In this document: positions 25,000 through 37,125 of the stretch, one piece after another
Layout of the letters: each line of letters begins with the position of its first letter
Position numbering within the stretch: the first letter of the stretch is position 1
Assembly: GCF_000002425.4 (NCBI RefSeq)
Contig: NC_037258.1
Location: 2,139,638 to 2,203,637, forward strand
Reading direction: 5' to 3'
Length of the DNA: 64,000 nt
Source: Physcomitrium patens
Taxonomy: Eukaryota > Streptophyta > Bryopsida > Funariales > Funariaceae
Program-made: the position numbers and the translations under genes
The notes under the pieces: model-generated
Seen by the model: only the letters and a program-made list of their open reading frames with translations
What the model was told of the DNA's origin: nothing
The model's database searches: none

Positions 25000-26700
25000 G
25001 TAAGTGTTTATCAGGTTCATGTTTAGGGTTTCCTCACCAAGTCTGACCCCAATATTGTCAACCATGGCATCTTTGACCAATTTCCTTGCCTTCCTTGCAC
25101 CAGAAGCTATTTTGTGACTGTCCATATGTAAAATTCAAATAAGTCATTGTAAAGAAAAAGAAAGGGGGATGAAATACAAGAAATAGATGTATGCATGGAA
25201 AGAGAGCAAGTACCCCTCCGCAATAAAACATTCAAGCATCAAAGAATGGATCAAAATAGGGGATGGTTGCATTGTAAGAAGAGAAGGGGGAACGTTGGGA
25301 TCTTTGTTGAACTTGTAATGCTTTGGGTATCTCAACCATGCCACTTCAAAAAGTAATCCAAACCCAACATGGTGTTGAATTTCAATTTCTTACAAAATAA
25401 AGAAATAAAATAAAATAAATGGTGGTGCCATTGGCCCCATTTATGATTTTCATGGTTTCTTTGATATAAAAATGTTCCATGGTGTTCTTCTATTGAAAAT
25501 AAATTGTAAACAAGAGAAAAGTTTGTAGAAAAACCTCCATAAAGGTACAGTTATGGTTGAAATGCCCAACCATGTGGTAGAAATTGAGCCATAATTGTTT
25601 GATCTTTGCAATAGAGACACAAGTTTTAGTCTAGATAAAAAGCATGGAGCATTGATTATAGGCTTCCATGAGAACATTCCATATGAGAATTGAAGCAAAT
25701 TACACAAAAAAAGATTGTCTAGGAAGGTCCTTGTGATAAGGTTGTTATTTTAAAGATGGAGGAAAAAATAAAAAAAAATAAAAAAATAAACATAAACATA
25801 AGCATAAAACTTTAAAAGCATAGTGCATGATTTTGTTCAAGGAGTTAGAAAACAAGTTTTCAATTTCTTTGTCATGACTTTGAAGGTAGTGGCAAAATCA
25901 TGTGCTTTATTTGTTTGGTTGGAGTGTTTGTGGAACATGCTTTGACAAAAAAAACGAAAAACTGATTTAAAAAAAAAATTATGATTTCATGTTCATAGTT
26001 TCAAAATACTTAATGCAAATGAAAATCAAAGAATGTGCCTTCAGAATTATTTTATTCTTTTTTGAAAGACAGTGTTACAAAACATCACATTCAACAACAG
26101 AATCAAATTACTTCTGAAAAAAGTTGACGAAAAACACTCACAATGAAAGGGCTCTCTGACAAAATTTGCTGCTCAATCTCCATCTTAAAAAAATAAAATA
26201 AAAAAAAATAAAAAAAAAACTTTAATTTAAATTTTTATTTAATTTTAAAAAATGCAAATGATTCTAAAAATGATATAAAAAGTTTTTTTTATTATTATTT
26301 TTTTATTTTAAATCTTGTGTAATCTGATAACACATCTCTTGGTAGATAAAACCACATCCCTTCAATCCAACAACGGCATTCATCTATATGTAAACCCGGG
26401 TTTTGTAATCACATGTTGCTTTTTACTTATTAATCGAAGCAAATACATCAATTTTTCAATTCATAGACAGTCACACTCACCGTGAACCAGTCTTCAAATG
26501 AATTACACCTACTCTGAAATTCACCAAACCACTCACATCGTTAATAAAAAATAACAGTTTAAGTAAAATCATTACATCGTCTACGCACACACATTCTTCG
26601 TGTCTTACACATAGACGACAACAACAACAACAACAACAAGCACTCACACTCATTCACACACACACTAATTCACAACTTAGATCCCTTAAGTTTAGATTAC
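24031..26700. other. AT-rich intergenic DNA with many (TA)n tracts
   Basis: (TA)n tracts at 24049-24073, 24665-24690, 24722-24741 and 24976-24999. One telo-box-like TTTAGGGTTT at 25022-25031. No conserved coding sequence recognised. Confidence 0.55.
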
Positions 26701-28462
26701 AAGCGCAACTTAGAACCCACAAGTCTAGGATATGAGCACAACTTAGAACCCATAAGCCCGATTACGTGCAAGGCTTCGGAGGAATTCACTGCAGATTTTT
26801 ATGTGTTTTCATCACCGCGGCGGTGTTTTGCGGAGGTTGACTGGATCAATCCCACCCTCGCATCATGGGCGTAATGTCAGAACCAGCGCAGAATGAGCCA
26901 CGAGCGATGGTGCATAATTAGCCTTCCTGCTTCCTGGTGCAGAACCATGACCTTCATCTGCGGCGCCTGTTGGGGGATGCGGTGGTGAAGGCTCAGGTCA
27001 AAGCGACACCGGAGCTACAAGATTCCTCGGCCGAGTTCTCATGTCACACCGCTCATTTCGGCTTTTACTTACGCATCGGTGTTTTATCAACAGATTCACT
27101 GCTATCGACAAAGCGATTCAAATACGTTGAGCTTCCTGTGTCATGGTGCGACCGATGAAGTGTAACGAAATGCGTTATTGGGTAGAAGACAAGCTCACGG
27201 TTTGGGTGTGAACTTCAATTCCTCAAGAGTCAGCTCACCAAATTCCCTGCTTTGTTGTTCTTTTTTGATATATGCACTTATTCCCCCATTTTTCGTTCAG
27301 TATATGTTTGTTTTTATTTCTATATGGTAAATGGTTTTGTGAATATCGGAACTATCCCCTTCGACGTTGTTTCGTATCCCACGCGTCCACCAGGTGGCGT
27401 CTCAGTCCCGCCACCTTTTCCCAACTTGCCTTCGGATCCTCAGCAGCAGCCAATTCATATAATGCACCTAAGCTGACCGCCTCATTCCTCGCAGATCAAG
27501 TCAGATAACTAGCTCTTTTGTCGATTGCTATGATTCCCTTTTGCGTTTCATGTTGAGACTCGCGGTGTGTGTGTGTGTTGGGGTTGGTGGGGGTAAAGCC
27601 AGCTTCGAGGACCGGATATTTCGGGAGTGTTGCAGCGAGACAGGCTTCGCTTCGGAGCTGCTTTTGGAGCGTAGCATCGACTGTTGTAGTTCTCACAGTG
27701 GGGTTGGGTTGTGTTTTCGTTGTGGAACGTACACTAGTGGTTGCACAACTTCGTGACGCTGCGCGTTGTTTGTTGTTGGACTGTAAGGGTCGCGAAAGAT
27801 GGGAAGCCGGATGAGAGAGGTATATGCCTCTACCCTTAACTTTTCCTCAATCTGGCAGAGGCTCCGCACTCGCCGTGTGTGCTGATTTCTACATCCTTTG
27901 CAACTGATTTGTCCTCCGCTAACTTCTCCCCTTTCATGGCTTTTAGTAGTATCGTTTGTTTTTTTTAGTGTCTCTTACGACTTCGGCATTACCGTCATTC
28001 CTCTCAGATCCCGCACTCTTGAAAGAAGTAGAAGTCGGTACTGTACTCGAACCGCTTCCCGTCGAGTCGCAGTAAGAGAGGTTTTGCAAACAAGTCGTTG
28101 CGTGTACGTGAATATTCTATTTCTTCGTTGTTACCACTGCCACAATAGTTAAATTATGCATCGAAGTTGGGTAAGGTTTGCGCAGTCTCACTACATGTTG
28201 ATCTGTAACCTGATCTTTCCATTCAATGCTCTTCCCTTCTACCGTTTACAGATCCTAGACGTGAGTGATATCTGACGGACCACATTCTCGTTTTGTGTAC
28301 GAAGGCATCTATCCTAACAAAGCTGTTAGTTCTCGGAGACTTTTACAGAATTGAGTCATCTTAACATTGCGTAAGGAAGAGCAGTGGTTGCTCTCTCCGG
28401 TGAATTTGGTATCCGTAGCTGTTCCTTTCTGCTAATCTGTAGCTGCACATGTTCATGTCCAG
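26701..28462. other. 5' region of HMA copy 3
   Basis: Gene-like composition on the upstream side of the plus-strand HMA gene, likely holding its promoter, 5' UTR and short first exon. One candidate first exon is ATG at 28156 followed by four codons (M-H-R-S-W) and a GTAAGG donor in phase 0, which would splice to the acceptor at 28462. This is only a suggestion, since other phase-0 donors exist. Confidence 0.4.
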
Positions 28463-29233
28463 GTGTTCTATGGCGAACCTATATATCACTCGAGCTACCA
28501 CCAGCAGAGTGCACCGAGCCGGGGCTACTCTCGGAGCTACTCAGTGTACCCAGGCCGATCCCGTGGCAACGAAGTGCCGGTGCTGGAGCTGAGGGTCCCC
28601 ATGTGCTGTGAGAAATGCAAAGAGAAAGTGAAGGAGGCTCTGGAAGAGCTCGACGGCGTGCAGGACGTTGTTTGCGACCAGTACAACCAACTGGTAACCG
28701 TCACCGGTTATGTAGATGACATTCGGGCGCTGAGGAAGGTGAGGAAGGTGAAGAAGAAATCCGAGTTTTTCAAGAGAGGCAGCTACATTGAGAGCTCGGG
28801 ATACGGGGGTGATCGTTCTGGCCACTACAACGTCGAAGGTGACACTCATTATACCAACAGTCGTATGGTGCACAACCATTCTTACGGAGGAGGCTTGACC
28901 CGGTCCAACTCCTTCGGCAGAGGATTGGGCAGGTTGCCCTCTTTCGGCAGAGTACAGCCCTACGTCGATTACAACGATCGATGCAACGACTACGAGCCAA
29001 GGAATGTTCGGCGAGAATTCCCAGGTGTGCGCCGCATGCCTTCATTCAACCGCCACCGTCACCACGACGCCGAGTACATCTCCATGGACAACCAGTACAC
29101 TCCATTCTATGGCGAGACGCACTATGTGAGCAGCCGCAGTGAACGACCAGTGTACCGCTCCCAGCGGTCCTTCTCCCAAGTTCCGGTGACTAATCCTTAC
29201 TACATCCAGCACATTGATTCAGAGTATTATTGA
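28463..29233 (+). CDS. HMA-domain protein (HIPP-like), copy 3; first exon uncertain
   Basis: An open exon of 256 codons starts right after a CATGTCCAG acceptor with VFYGEP, matching the LFYGKP exon start of copy 1. The first codon of this exon is GTG, so the true ATG should lie upstream. The HMA domain covers about residues 38-105: VLELRVPMCCEKCKEK with C49-E-K-C52 as the metal loop, ELDGVQDVVCDQ, LVTVTGYVDDIRALRK. The remaining 150 residues are basic and rich in Ser, Tyr and Arg, with a short internal repeat (SNSFGRGLGRLPSFGRV; RRMPSFNR) and an ending VTNPYYIQHIDSEYY. Unlike copy 1, the HMA domain has no intron. Metal handling or partner binding is inferred from family. Confidence 0.87.
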   Translation: MFYGEPIYHSSYHQQSAPSRGYSRSYSVYPGRSRGNEVPVLELRVPMCCEKCKEKVKEALEELDGVQDVVCDQYNQLVTVTGYVDDIRALRKVRKVKKKSEFFKRGSYIESSGYGGDRSGHYNVEGDTHYTNSRMVHNHSYGGGLTRSNSFGRGLGRLPSFGRVQPYVDYNDRCNDYEPRNVRREFPGVRRMPSFNRHRHHDAEYISMDNQYTPFYGETHYVSSRSERPVYRSQRSFSQVPVTNPYYIQHIDSEYY

Positions 29234-32200
29234 GTAAGTTAAGATCGTTGTAGACAGGTAGGGAGGAGGTTGCTTGGGATCACATCGACGGTAACAGAAA
29301 CGGTTGCCATTGTAGCTGGCAGATTTTACAGTGAAGCTCATGAAGCATCGAGCACACACAGTTTTGGCTTTTGGCACAGTATTCATAATATGCAGGTTCG
29401 CGAGAAATTTATCGAGGGCTTGCACTTGTTTATAAAAATTCGGCATTTTCTTATCAGGAAATAACGATTAGATTACTATCACTTATGTCTTCGTCAATGC
29501 CAGATATGTCTTGATTCCCGCAGGCTCTATTGGCATGATTGAATTAGTTGTTTACCAATTGCAGGGTAAGTTGTCGTTAATAATGTTGGTCTTTGTATAA
29601 CATCGGTCATCTGGGAGGAACAATCGATAGGTTCTCTCCAAATCTACTGTTATGCAACTTCAGTCTATCCGCTGGGGGATTCATGAACACGGCACCCTTT
29701 TTCGACACTGAGCTTCCAGACTAAACCTCCATGGATATGCACAGATTCAAGGGTGTAGGATTGAACAGTGTTGGTCAAAGGAAACATACTTCTAGCAACC
29801 CTTGCTAGTTTCGAGACCCACCGAACTTGGCAGTTTCTTCGAAACTGGCATCCTCAGTCTGGCCTTTCCTACGCATATTTTGCAAGACGTCAGGGACTTT
29901 CATTTGCCGAAACAGGCACCAACTACTATTGTGCCACTCGTGGTGAATGTGAAAGAGGTGGATTACATGTGTTGGTGATAAGGTTCAGCATTTTACATGT
30001 TCTGGCCCCTAGTTCCAAACGTAGTAGTTCAGTGTGGCACTGCTCATGCAACGCGATATTCCAATGAAAAATCTCTGCTCCCAACTCCACGTCATCTTGC
30101 ATGTCTGTCTTGTAAAGTAAGCTATTACTTCGCTGCTAATTACCTATTTAGAAAACGAATCATGCGGAGACCGATCGCCACACATACAGTCCAAGACAAA
30201 GTCTTATCACCAGTTGCCTATGCCACCAAGTCAAGCTTCTCCAGCAAAACACACAGAAGTATGAAGTCTGGGTATGAAAACAAGTAAAGATACCTGTTTA
30301 CGTAAAAAAAATATGTAAGTAAATATTACGCCTCAGTCGAATGCCTGCAATGAGCTGCTTAGGAAGATACGTCGTAACCACCAAAAAAGTTGTGTGATAT
30401 TTTCACTCAAGGAAAATTTGTAGACTAAAAACACAAGATTCACGATAGAATTTTGAAATTACAGTATTTCAAGATTCTATCAGTGAATAATGCAAAAAGA
30501 AAATTAATTGAAGTGTTGCTTCATCTAATTAAAATTTGATTCAATTGATTGTTTTAACCATTTTCAAAACGCCTTAGCTTTGGGCAAAATATATATTGGT
30601 TCACGCTCCGAAAGCGAAAATCATAATTTTGCTGAAATTCAGCTTTGGAACTTGCAACTACATTTGACGAAGACGTAAGGCAATGTTCCGTACTTTGACA
30701 GTGTAAAGGTAAACAATGGAACAAGGACCACATAATTCTTGAAGTAGGGAAACCTTTAACACGTGCAGGTTGAAGCAGGTTTTTACACACCATCATTGTC
30801 CTTCTTCATAGCAACAAAGCTGCACAAATAGAATTCAAAATTCTTCGTTCTGTCCTTGGTTGCGTTACGTTAAAAGAAATGGTGCCAAGTGCATTCCTGA
30901 TTAGGTTTGGAAGTGCACTACTACTACTATTACTAAGCTCAAGAGAATCATCATAGGATCACTCATTCTGTGCAGGATTGATTTGAGAATGTTTGAGACT
31001 GTACCCAAGTTTGTGTCCATTAACTCCTGACAATGTCGGAGAAGCAGAACCCAGAACTGTCAAACTCTTCACTTCCGAATGAACACCTGAATGCTATGGA
31101 AAATAAGGGGAGAGGAAAGATCGCGAAGGAGAAAACAAAATCTTTCAGAGAATCCACGCGTGGCAACTTCTGCCGAACCAACAGAGTAGAAAGCTTGACA
31201 TCTGACCAATTTGCGAAGAAAATATATTTTTAAGGTCTATGCATTTCGCCTGGTTTTAGCTTCACGGTTGTGCTTCGCAGCGGAGCTTACTGATGCTACA
31301 CACAGGCCCTATTCGTTGGAATCATCTGTTTATGGTGAGGTGTCGTGTGCTTGGGCTTTCTAGAGTAAGAACACATATTCGTCAGTTTTTTTCACTTGTG
31401 CATTCACTCCCTCCAGTGGCAATTGTGAGCATTTCGGCACTGGTAACAGAGAAACTGTGGTTGCCTTTCCTGCTGCGAAGTCCTCAGGACTCAATATCGT
31501 TATTTTTTTGAAGATATCTCATGGAAGGATTAGTCTGCCCACTTTCTTGGTCTTCCACTGTTTCAAACAGAAGAAATCTCACCCTGCCAGGACTTATTGG
31601 CAAGGGTGCTTGAACACGTTACATCTGCTGAGTTGCTTACAAGTGTAAATCGCTTACAATCGACAGGTAACATCACGAAGGCACTACTTATCACACATGA
31701 AAGCCGATGTCATGGGCATTATATATCTTCTACCCTATGTCGCAATCCACACATGTAACGACTAATTGACGTGCTTCACTGCTGTAAAAACCAGTGTAGT
31801 GTTCCTTGTCCTAAACAATAAGTCCATGTTAACTTAGCCTAAACAATAATTCCTCAAAGATGTGATGCTGATGTTTCATTGAATCGATCTGGCATGTACC
31901 AACAAGACTGCACATCACGATCAATCAGTTTCGACGGCCTGACTGACAGTACCATAGACCTACAAGGGAGATATTCAACACAAAAGTGCATGATCCGTCA
32001 TGTAGTCCTAGACTGGGTATAGAAAAATCTCATTCGAGCCCTTGTAGAAATCGCATTTCCATCCGTTTCCTCTACCTTTCATGTTCAGGTGCTTATGAAC
32101 ATAGGCAGCTATGAAATACACAAAGCTTTGTACGGATCAAATCCAGAACTAAAGCGCAATGGTACAAATTCTGCTACGTTATGGAATACGTAATCCACAG

Positions 32201-32836
32201 TCGAAACTTCCTGGTAAGAGTAGAACTAAAGTTGGCACAAAAATCAGAATTCGGTTAGAGAAGTCTAATTCACAGAAAATTGCAATTTTGAAATTCAATA
32301 AGGTGGTGTAGCATCCACCTCCGCAATCAATATCTGAGAATAGTAAGAGAATGGTAAAGCCTACTGATTGTGAAACTACAGAGACAGCAGATACTCAACA
32401 GACTTCAGAGACTATTTGGTTATTGTGTGAGGCTTGAGAAAGGAATTCTGTTTTATGTATTTATTTGTTGTGGTGAGCTTTATAAGCAACGTCTATCGTG
32501 ATAAGCTCAACTAAAAATCCATCTCTCGAACAGAGTCACTCAAAGAACAGGAACTGTCTATACTGATGCGTTGTACGTTCCATCGAAGGGTTCAGCATTT
32601 GTGAACCAGGATAATAACGGCGTGACTAGAAACACAGAATACTCATTCAGCCTCTAAATTCTCACTTTTATCTGGCCCAGTCTCGAGGTGCCATATAATT
32701 TGTCCGCACTGCTACAAAGGCAGGAGGACGTTAAAATACAATAACCGGGAAATAAAATAGAAGAAAATGGAGACTAAAATGAAATGAGACCAGATGACTG
32801 TGATGTGGCAAATAATTGAGGTAGAACGATAAGTTC
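29234..32836. other. Intergenic, gene-like composition, no gene assigned
   Basis: Includes the 3' UTR of HMA copy 3 at its start and of the minus-strand SufE gene at its end. One short ATG frame at 31033-31233 is listed separately. I see no transposon signature or conserved domain. Confidence 0.45.
31033..31233 (+). CDS. Possible small basic protein, 66 aa
   Basis: The ATG context is CAATGTCGG. The product is hydrophilic, MSEKQNPELSNSSLPNEH at the start and rich in Lys/Arg/Glu in the middle (GRGKIAKEKTKSFRES), ending FAKKIYF. It has one Cys and no signal or membrane segment. No family recognised, and it could be chance. Confidence 0.15.
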   Translation: MSEKQNPELSNSSLPNEHLNAMENKGRGKIAKEKTKSFRESTRGNFCRTNRVESLTSDQFAKKIYF

Positions 32837-33919
32837 TTAAGGACTGTTGGAAACCTCAGCTGGGGTTTTAGTGATAAGGGAGAGAGCATGCAAACCGTTT
32901 TGCAGCTCCTCCTGCAGCAATCCGTAAATAAGACGATGTCGCTTCACGAGGCTCAATCCTTGAAACTCTCCCGAAATCACCTTCACATTAAAATGCGTCT
33001 CGGAGGAACCTCTCGGCGCGCCAGCATGGCCAGCATGTTGGTGAGACACATCCTCCACCTCCAATTGCAAGGGCTTCAACCTCTCCGAAAGTTTTCTTAC
33101 GATAGAGTCTCGCACTGTTGTCACTTTTCCGTCCATGGGTTTTCCTTCACTGCTGGATGGTGGAGAATCTACCTGGCTTGGCTCGGCATCTGCTACGGAA
33201 GACGACGCAGCGCTGTCAGATTTCGGAACAGAAGATTCCATGTACAATTGCATCGTTTTCTTCTGCATCAGTTTCAGCATGTTGAGGAAGCCGTTGCTTC
33301 GGGATGGAGTGAGGCTCTGCTGTAACCCCAGCTTCTCCACAAAATCTGGAGAAACCTTCAAAACCTCCGCAGGGGTCGCGCCCGAAAGCCCCTCAACTAG
33401 CAGAGCTGCCAGGCCCTTCGTAAGAGCAGAATCCGACTCAGCCTCGAAGTAAACACACCCATTCTCGCCGAACTTGCATACCACCCACACTTGCGACACA
33501 CAGCCATTAACTTTATTCTCTGGAGTGCAGAACTCTTTCGCAAGGGGCTTCAGTTTCTGGCCATAATACAGCAGTTGCTGGTAGCGCGCTCGTTGCTCTC
33601 CCACCGCCTGAAACAAGCGCACGATCTCACGCAGCTTGGCCGGAAGTTCCTCCTCCGCATTATCTGTTGTCTGCACTTGGGCTGACGACGCCAAGCTCCA
33701 GACTCTCCTCGAGCTCAAACTTTGAATTCCTGGTGCAATCCTTTTCTGGATAGGGAAACCTTGATTAGGCCCATCACACGAGAGCCGGCAAATGTGTGTC
33801 CGGCGAAGCGGGAGCCCAGGAACTGTGAGGCACGATTGGTGACGAAATTCTGCCGCCACAGGGGGAGATCTTGCAAGGGAAGTAGATGCACAAGAGCAAC
33901 ACGTGACAACCGTGGCCAT
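32837..33919 (-). CDS. SUFE1: SufE-BolA fusion, plastid/mitochondrial Fe-S cluster assembly (SUFE1-type)
   Basis: SufE activates cysteine desulfurase (NFS2/SufS, NFS1) by accepting persulfide sulfur on a conserved cysteine. The BolA part binds monothiol glutaredoxins. The single exon of 360 residues starts at ATG 33919; an in-frame TTG two codons upstream is not used. The first 80 residues or so are Ser/Arg-rich with few acids, a plastid-type transit peptide. The SufE domain is about residues 91-226 with the catalytic Cys in ENKVNGCVSQVWVV (C140), followed by LAALLVEGLSGATPAEVL. A Ser-rich linker (about 230-260) leads to a BolA domain (about 266-353) with VRKLSERLKPLQLEV, HFNVKVISGEFQGLS and VKRHRLIYGLL. 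Length and domain order match Arabidopsis SUFE1 (about 370 aa). Intact. The absence of introns is seen directly. Confidence 0.95.
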   Translation of the reverse strand: MATVVTCCSCASTSLARSPPVAAEFRHQSCLTVPGLPLRRTHICRLSCDGPNQGFPIQKRIAPGIQSLSSRRVWSLASSAQVQTTDNAEEELPAKLREIVRLFQAVGEQRARYQQLLYYGQKLKPLAKEFCTPENKVNGCVSQVWVVCKFGENGCVYFEAESDSALTKGLAALLVEGLSGATPAEVLKVSPDFVEKLGLQQSLTPSRSNGFLNMLKLMQKKTMQLYMESSVPKSDSAASSSVADAEPSQVDSPPSSSEGKPMDGKVTTVRDSIVRKLSERLKPLQLEVEDVSHQHAGHAGAPRGSSETHFNVKVISGEFQGLSLVKRHRLIYGLLQEELQNGLHALSLITKTPAEVSNSP

Positions 33920-36480
33920 TGCCAAATTTTAGCGAATCTGTGAGGCTCTAATCCGTAAGCAGCAATCTCCTCACAAAACCCGCCTCCAATAATCACCTAA
34001 AATCTGGAAAGAATTTGCAATTTCAAATATCTCAGCCCATTTCAATACACAAGTCATTCTCCACCAAAATATATGCAATCCCGTCACCTCCAACAATTTT
34101 CCAGAGCACCACGTAACAAGACCTTGCCTCAATGCACACAACACCTAAAGCCCCACCTTCCCTCTTCTCAATCCAAATCAAACGCAGAAGTCTTTGGTTC
34201 TAAACAACAACCCAAACAACAACAAAAAGACCTAATCCATACCAATCTTACCAGCTGCAACCTCCAATCAATATCAATACCAATACACAATACACAATGC
34301 CGAAGGCTGGCAATGATGTGGGGTTCCAAATCAAGCATCCCAATTGGAGGAATCGAACCAGTCCACAGAAAAAAAACGATATTCAATCTCGACAAGAGAA
34401 CTTCCACTTACCAACTATGTCCCGCAGGATGGCAAGGCACCCAACAATGCCGAGGCTCCTAACAGTGAGAGATGTGAGGCGGGGAATATGTTCCATTGGA
34501 ATGAGAGATTGCACCGGATGATGACGTAAAAGTGATTGGATGCATGAGCTTTTTCGAGGCAGCCAACATCGAAGCATGACGCCGCTGACGGCTTCCTGAT
34601 TAAGGGGTGGCTCCCGGCAACGGTGTGGCCACAAACAATTCGCACTTCCACTCCTGTCAGTGCTGTGCTGCATTCCTTCAACCATGTGCGCCATGCTCAT
34701 GCTTGCGGAAACTGCAGGGAGGTCTACCGTTTCGTTGTAAGTGACCAATCTGTAGATTTACTAAACATTGTTTTAATTAACTTTTTTGATTTGGTCGGCC
34801 GGTCAACGAGAAAAGAGGCCAAGAAGGATTTTCGAATTAAAAACCATTTCACCCATCGGTGAGGTTCGTTTTACATTGAAAATCAAGGTAGAGCAAATTT
34901 GAATTCTAACTGAGGATCGAGGCCAAGAGAATGGAGCTTAGCAAATCCACGAGGATGACCCCAAGTTTCAGAGTTGGCGTAGGAGAAACATAACCGGTGT
35001 ATTTCGTTAGCCTTGAGGTTAATTAGAATTTTTGCTTTACGTACATGTGAATGTGTAAACAATCCACAGGTGCGAGGTTCTAAAAGTTTTGTCTCAACTC
35101 TTCGTGTGAAGCCTACAGATGAGAAACGAGTTTTGAACTCCTGCAGCAAAACAGCCTTCATTCGAACCATGCATATTATTGAATATCACAAGCATTGGTT
35201 TAGGTGTCAAGTTAATTGGCCACTCCTTGAGATGCAATCATCAAACTCATTCACCATCGTGACATTCATCTGTAACACATGCAACACAAAACGAAGTCAG
35301 AAAACGCAAGGTACTTGTATATCTTCAAAGCGACCAGTCAAGTAAAACCCAACTGAGTGCGGTGCGTATTTTTTTTAATAGAAGAGAAAACACGAGAGGA
35401 GGTCCAGGGATAGCAAGAAATTAAGAGATAACCTAATGGATTTATCCAGTCCAAAGAACAAAGCAACAATGATCCTGCAAATACCAAAGACAGTGCACCT
35501 TCAAAGTAAACCCTCACAAGTACATCCACACCATCAATTGCAGGAACGTAATGCACGAAAGTCATGAGACAGCTAACCAATGCAAAGCAAATTTACTGTT
35601 ACAGACGTGGTAGAAGCTAACAGCTTCAAGTAAAGGATCTGTTGCACATTTCGAGCTGCTTCAGCCGTCTGTATGAATGAAGCACGAAGACTTTGAAGCT
35701 TGGCCCATCGTTCCAACCCCCAAAACTTCTTAAATTGATAAGACTCTTAATCCACGGTTTGCAAAGTCTTCCTTCTTAAATTGGGCTAAGCCCAATCGAC
35801 TCCCCCAGATGCCTATGACTCCTACGGGAAACACATGCAAATGCAGCTTTCATGAAGCTTGTTAAAGCAGCCGTCGTAAGACAGCCCATCAACTGCTGCA
35901 TGCAAGTTCACAACATCAAGACAAACATTCGAATAGTATGAACGTAATCACATAGGCCAGTCAATGGCTGTTGTCTTCCCTGATTACATCAGACAATGAT
36001 GCAAATATTCGCCGGGTAGAATAGCTTCCAGATGATGACACAGAATAAGAGACACGATGCAAGAGACACGATGCATTGACGAGTTTACACCAGACGCAAC
36101 ATCACAAAAGAAAGCCGCGGAATCTGTGGACGTCAGCGCCACTGCAACAGGCTTCACAACTACAGCCAAAACATTTACAACTAAGAGAGTCAGCATGACG
36201 CCTTAATTCCTCGAGAAAGGTTATAGCTTCAGCAAGCATGATGTATACAAGCTGTTGTTGTATACTTGTTCATGTGCAAGAAATCATTGTGACAAGACCA
36301 AAATCATAGTTTCGGAAGGTGATGGTATCACAATCGTCGTCACTCTCGTCATCGTCTCGCTCATCGAAAACTGTCCTAACCATGCTTCACGAAATGCACA
36401 TCAGAAGCTCTTAAACCCTACAAGGCCAGGAGAAGTGAGAGCCCCTTAAACCCTAGCCATGGTCTACTGATGTTTTGTAA
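33920..36480. other. 5' flank of SUFE1 and intergenic DNA
   Basis: Gene-like composition without recognisable domains. The first few hundred bases are the probable SUFE1 promoter and 5' UTR on the minus strand. Open frames at 34.0-34.8 kb overlap on both strands and are not convincing. Telo-box-like AAACCCTA elements occur at about 36.41 and 36.45 kb. Confidence 0.45.
36270..36383 (-). CDS. Possible short acidic peptide or exon, 37 aa
   Basis: The minus-strand ATG at 36383 opens MVRTVFDERDDDESDDDCD and then TITFRNYDFG before a stop. The aspartate run and the telo-box-like AGGGTTTAAG motif just upstream give it a gene-start appearance. No downstream exon or homologue recognised. Confidence 0.18.
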   Translation of the reverse strand: MVRTVFDERDDDESDDDCDTITFRNYDFGLVTMISCT

Positions 36481-36939
36481 ATTGTTAGCTTTTGCTTGTA
36501 AACTAGTGTATGAATATAAAATATGAAAATCAGAGTTAGAACTCATGATAATGGGATTTGGGTTATTGTTTGATTCTTTTGAAGAGTGCTGTTTCTTGCT
36601 TAGAATTTAAAAGACACCAGCACAATACGTATTAAGAGTATATAACTTTACTACAATTATAGGTACTTTTGTTTTGCATCACTGTCAAGTTAGATGAGGT
36701 TTGTTCTAATCAAAGTTGTATACTTGTAGTACCCATACTAATTTATTTTTTCTTAGTATTTAAAATATTTCAATTATGTATATGTGTGAAAAGTTTAATA
36801 TATGTGTATATGTGTATATGTATATGTGTATAAAAGTTTAATAGTTTATAATTTTATTAAAAACATAGATAATGATATTATCACATAATATTTTATAAAT
36901 ATATTTCTTTAATTTAATCTTTTTAATCTTTTAAAAGTG

Positions 36940-36975
<36 letters not shown>

Positions 36976-37125
36976 GTTTTTACTAAATGGGTCTACCCAT
37001 CTTAACCATTATGGGAAAAAACAATGATCACTAGATTCACTATTGAATCTACAACCAATAAAAATCAACCATATTCATCATGATTATCATATTCCTCATC
37101 AAAGATGGGTCAATTTAGTAAAAAC
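36976..37125. mobile_element. MITE-like inverted-repeat element, about 150 bp
   Basis: The left arm 36976-37003 (GTTTTTACTAAATGGG... ending ACCCATCTT) and right arm 37102-37125 (AAGATGGGTCAATTTAG...) are inverted copies. They match over about 23 of 24 bases, with a 4-base insertion in the left arm. No coding sequence lies between. (TA)n tracts flank it on both sides, which fits TA-target insertion as in Tc1/mariner-related MITEs. Family unknown. Confidence 0.6.

Noticed and set aside
27496-28152. Open frames upstream of HMA copy 3
   Set aside because: Cys/Val/Trp-rich low-complexity translations in several frames, best explained as 5' region or intron.
32888-33452. Plus-strand frames opposite SUFE1
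   Set aside because: Shadows of the well-supported minus-strand SUFE1 coding exon.
34073-34748. Overlapping frames upstream of SUFE1
   Set aside because: Open in many frames on both strands, with no domain or paralogue support.
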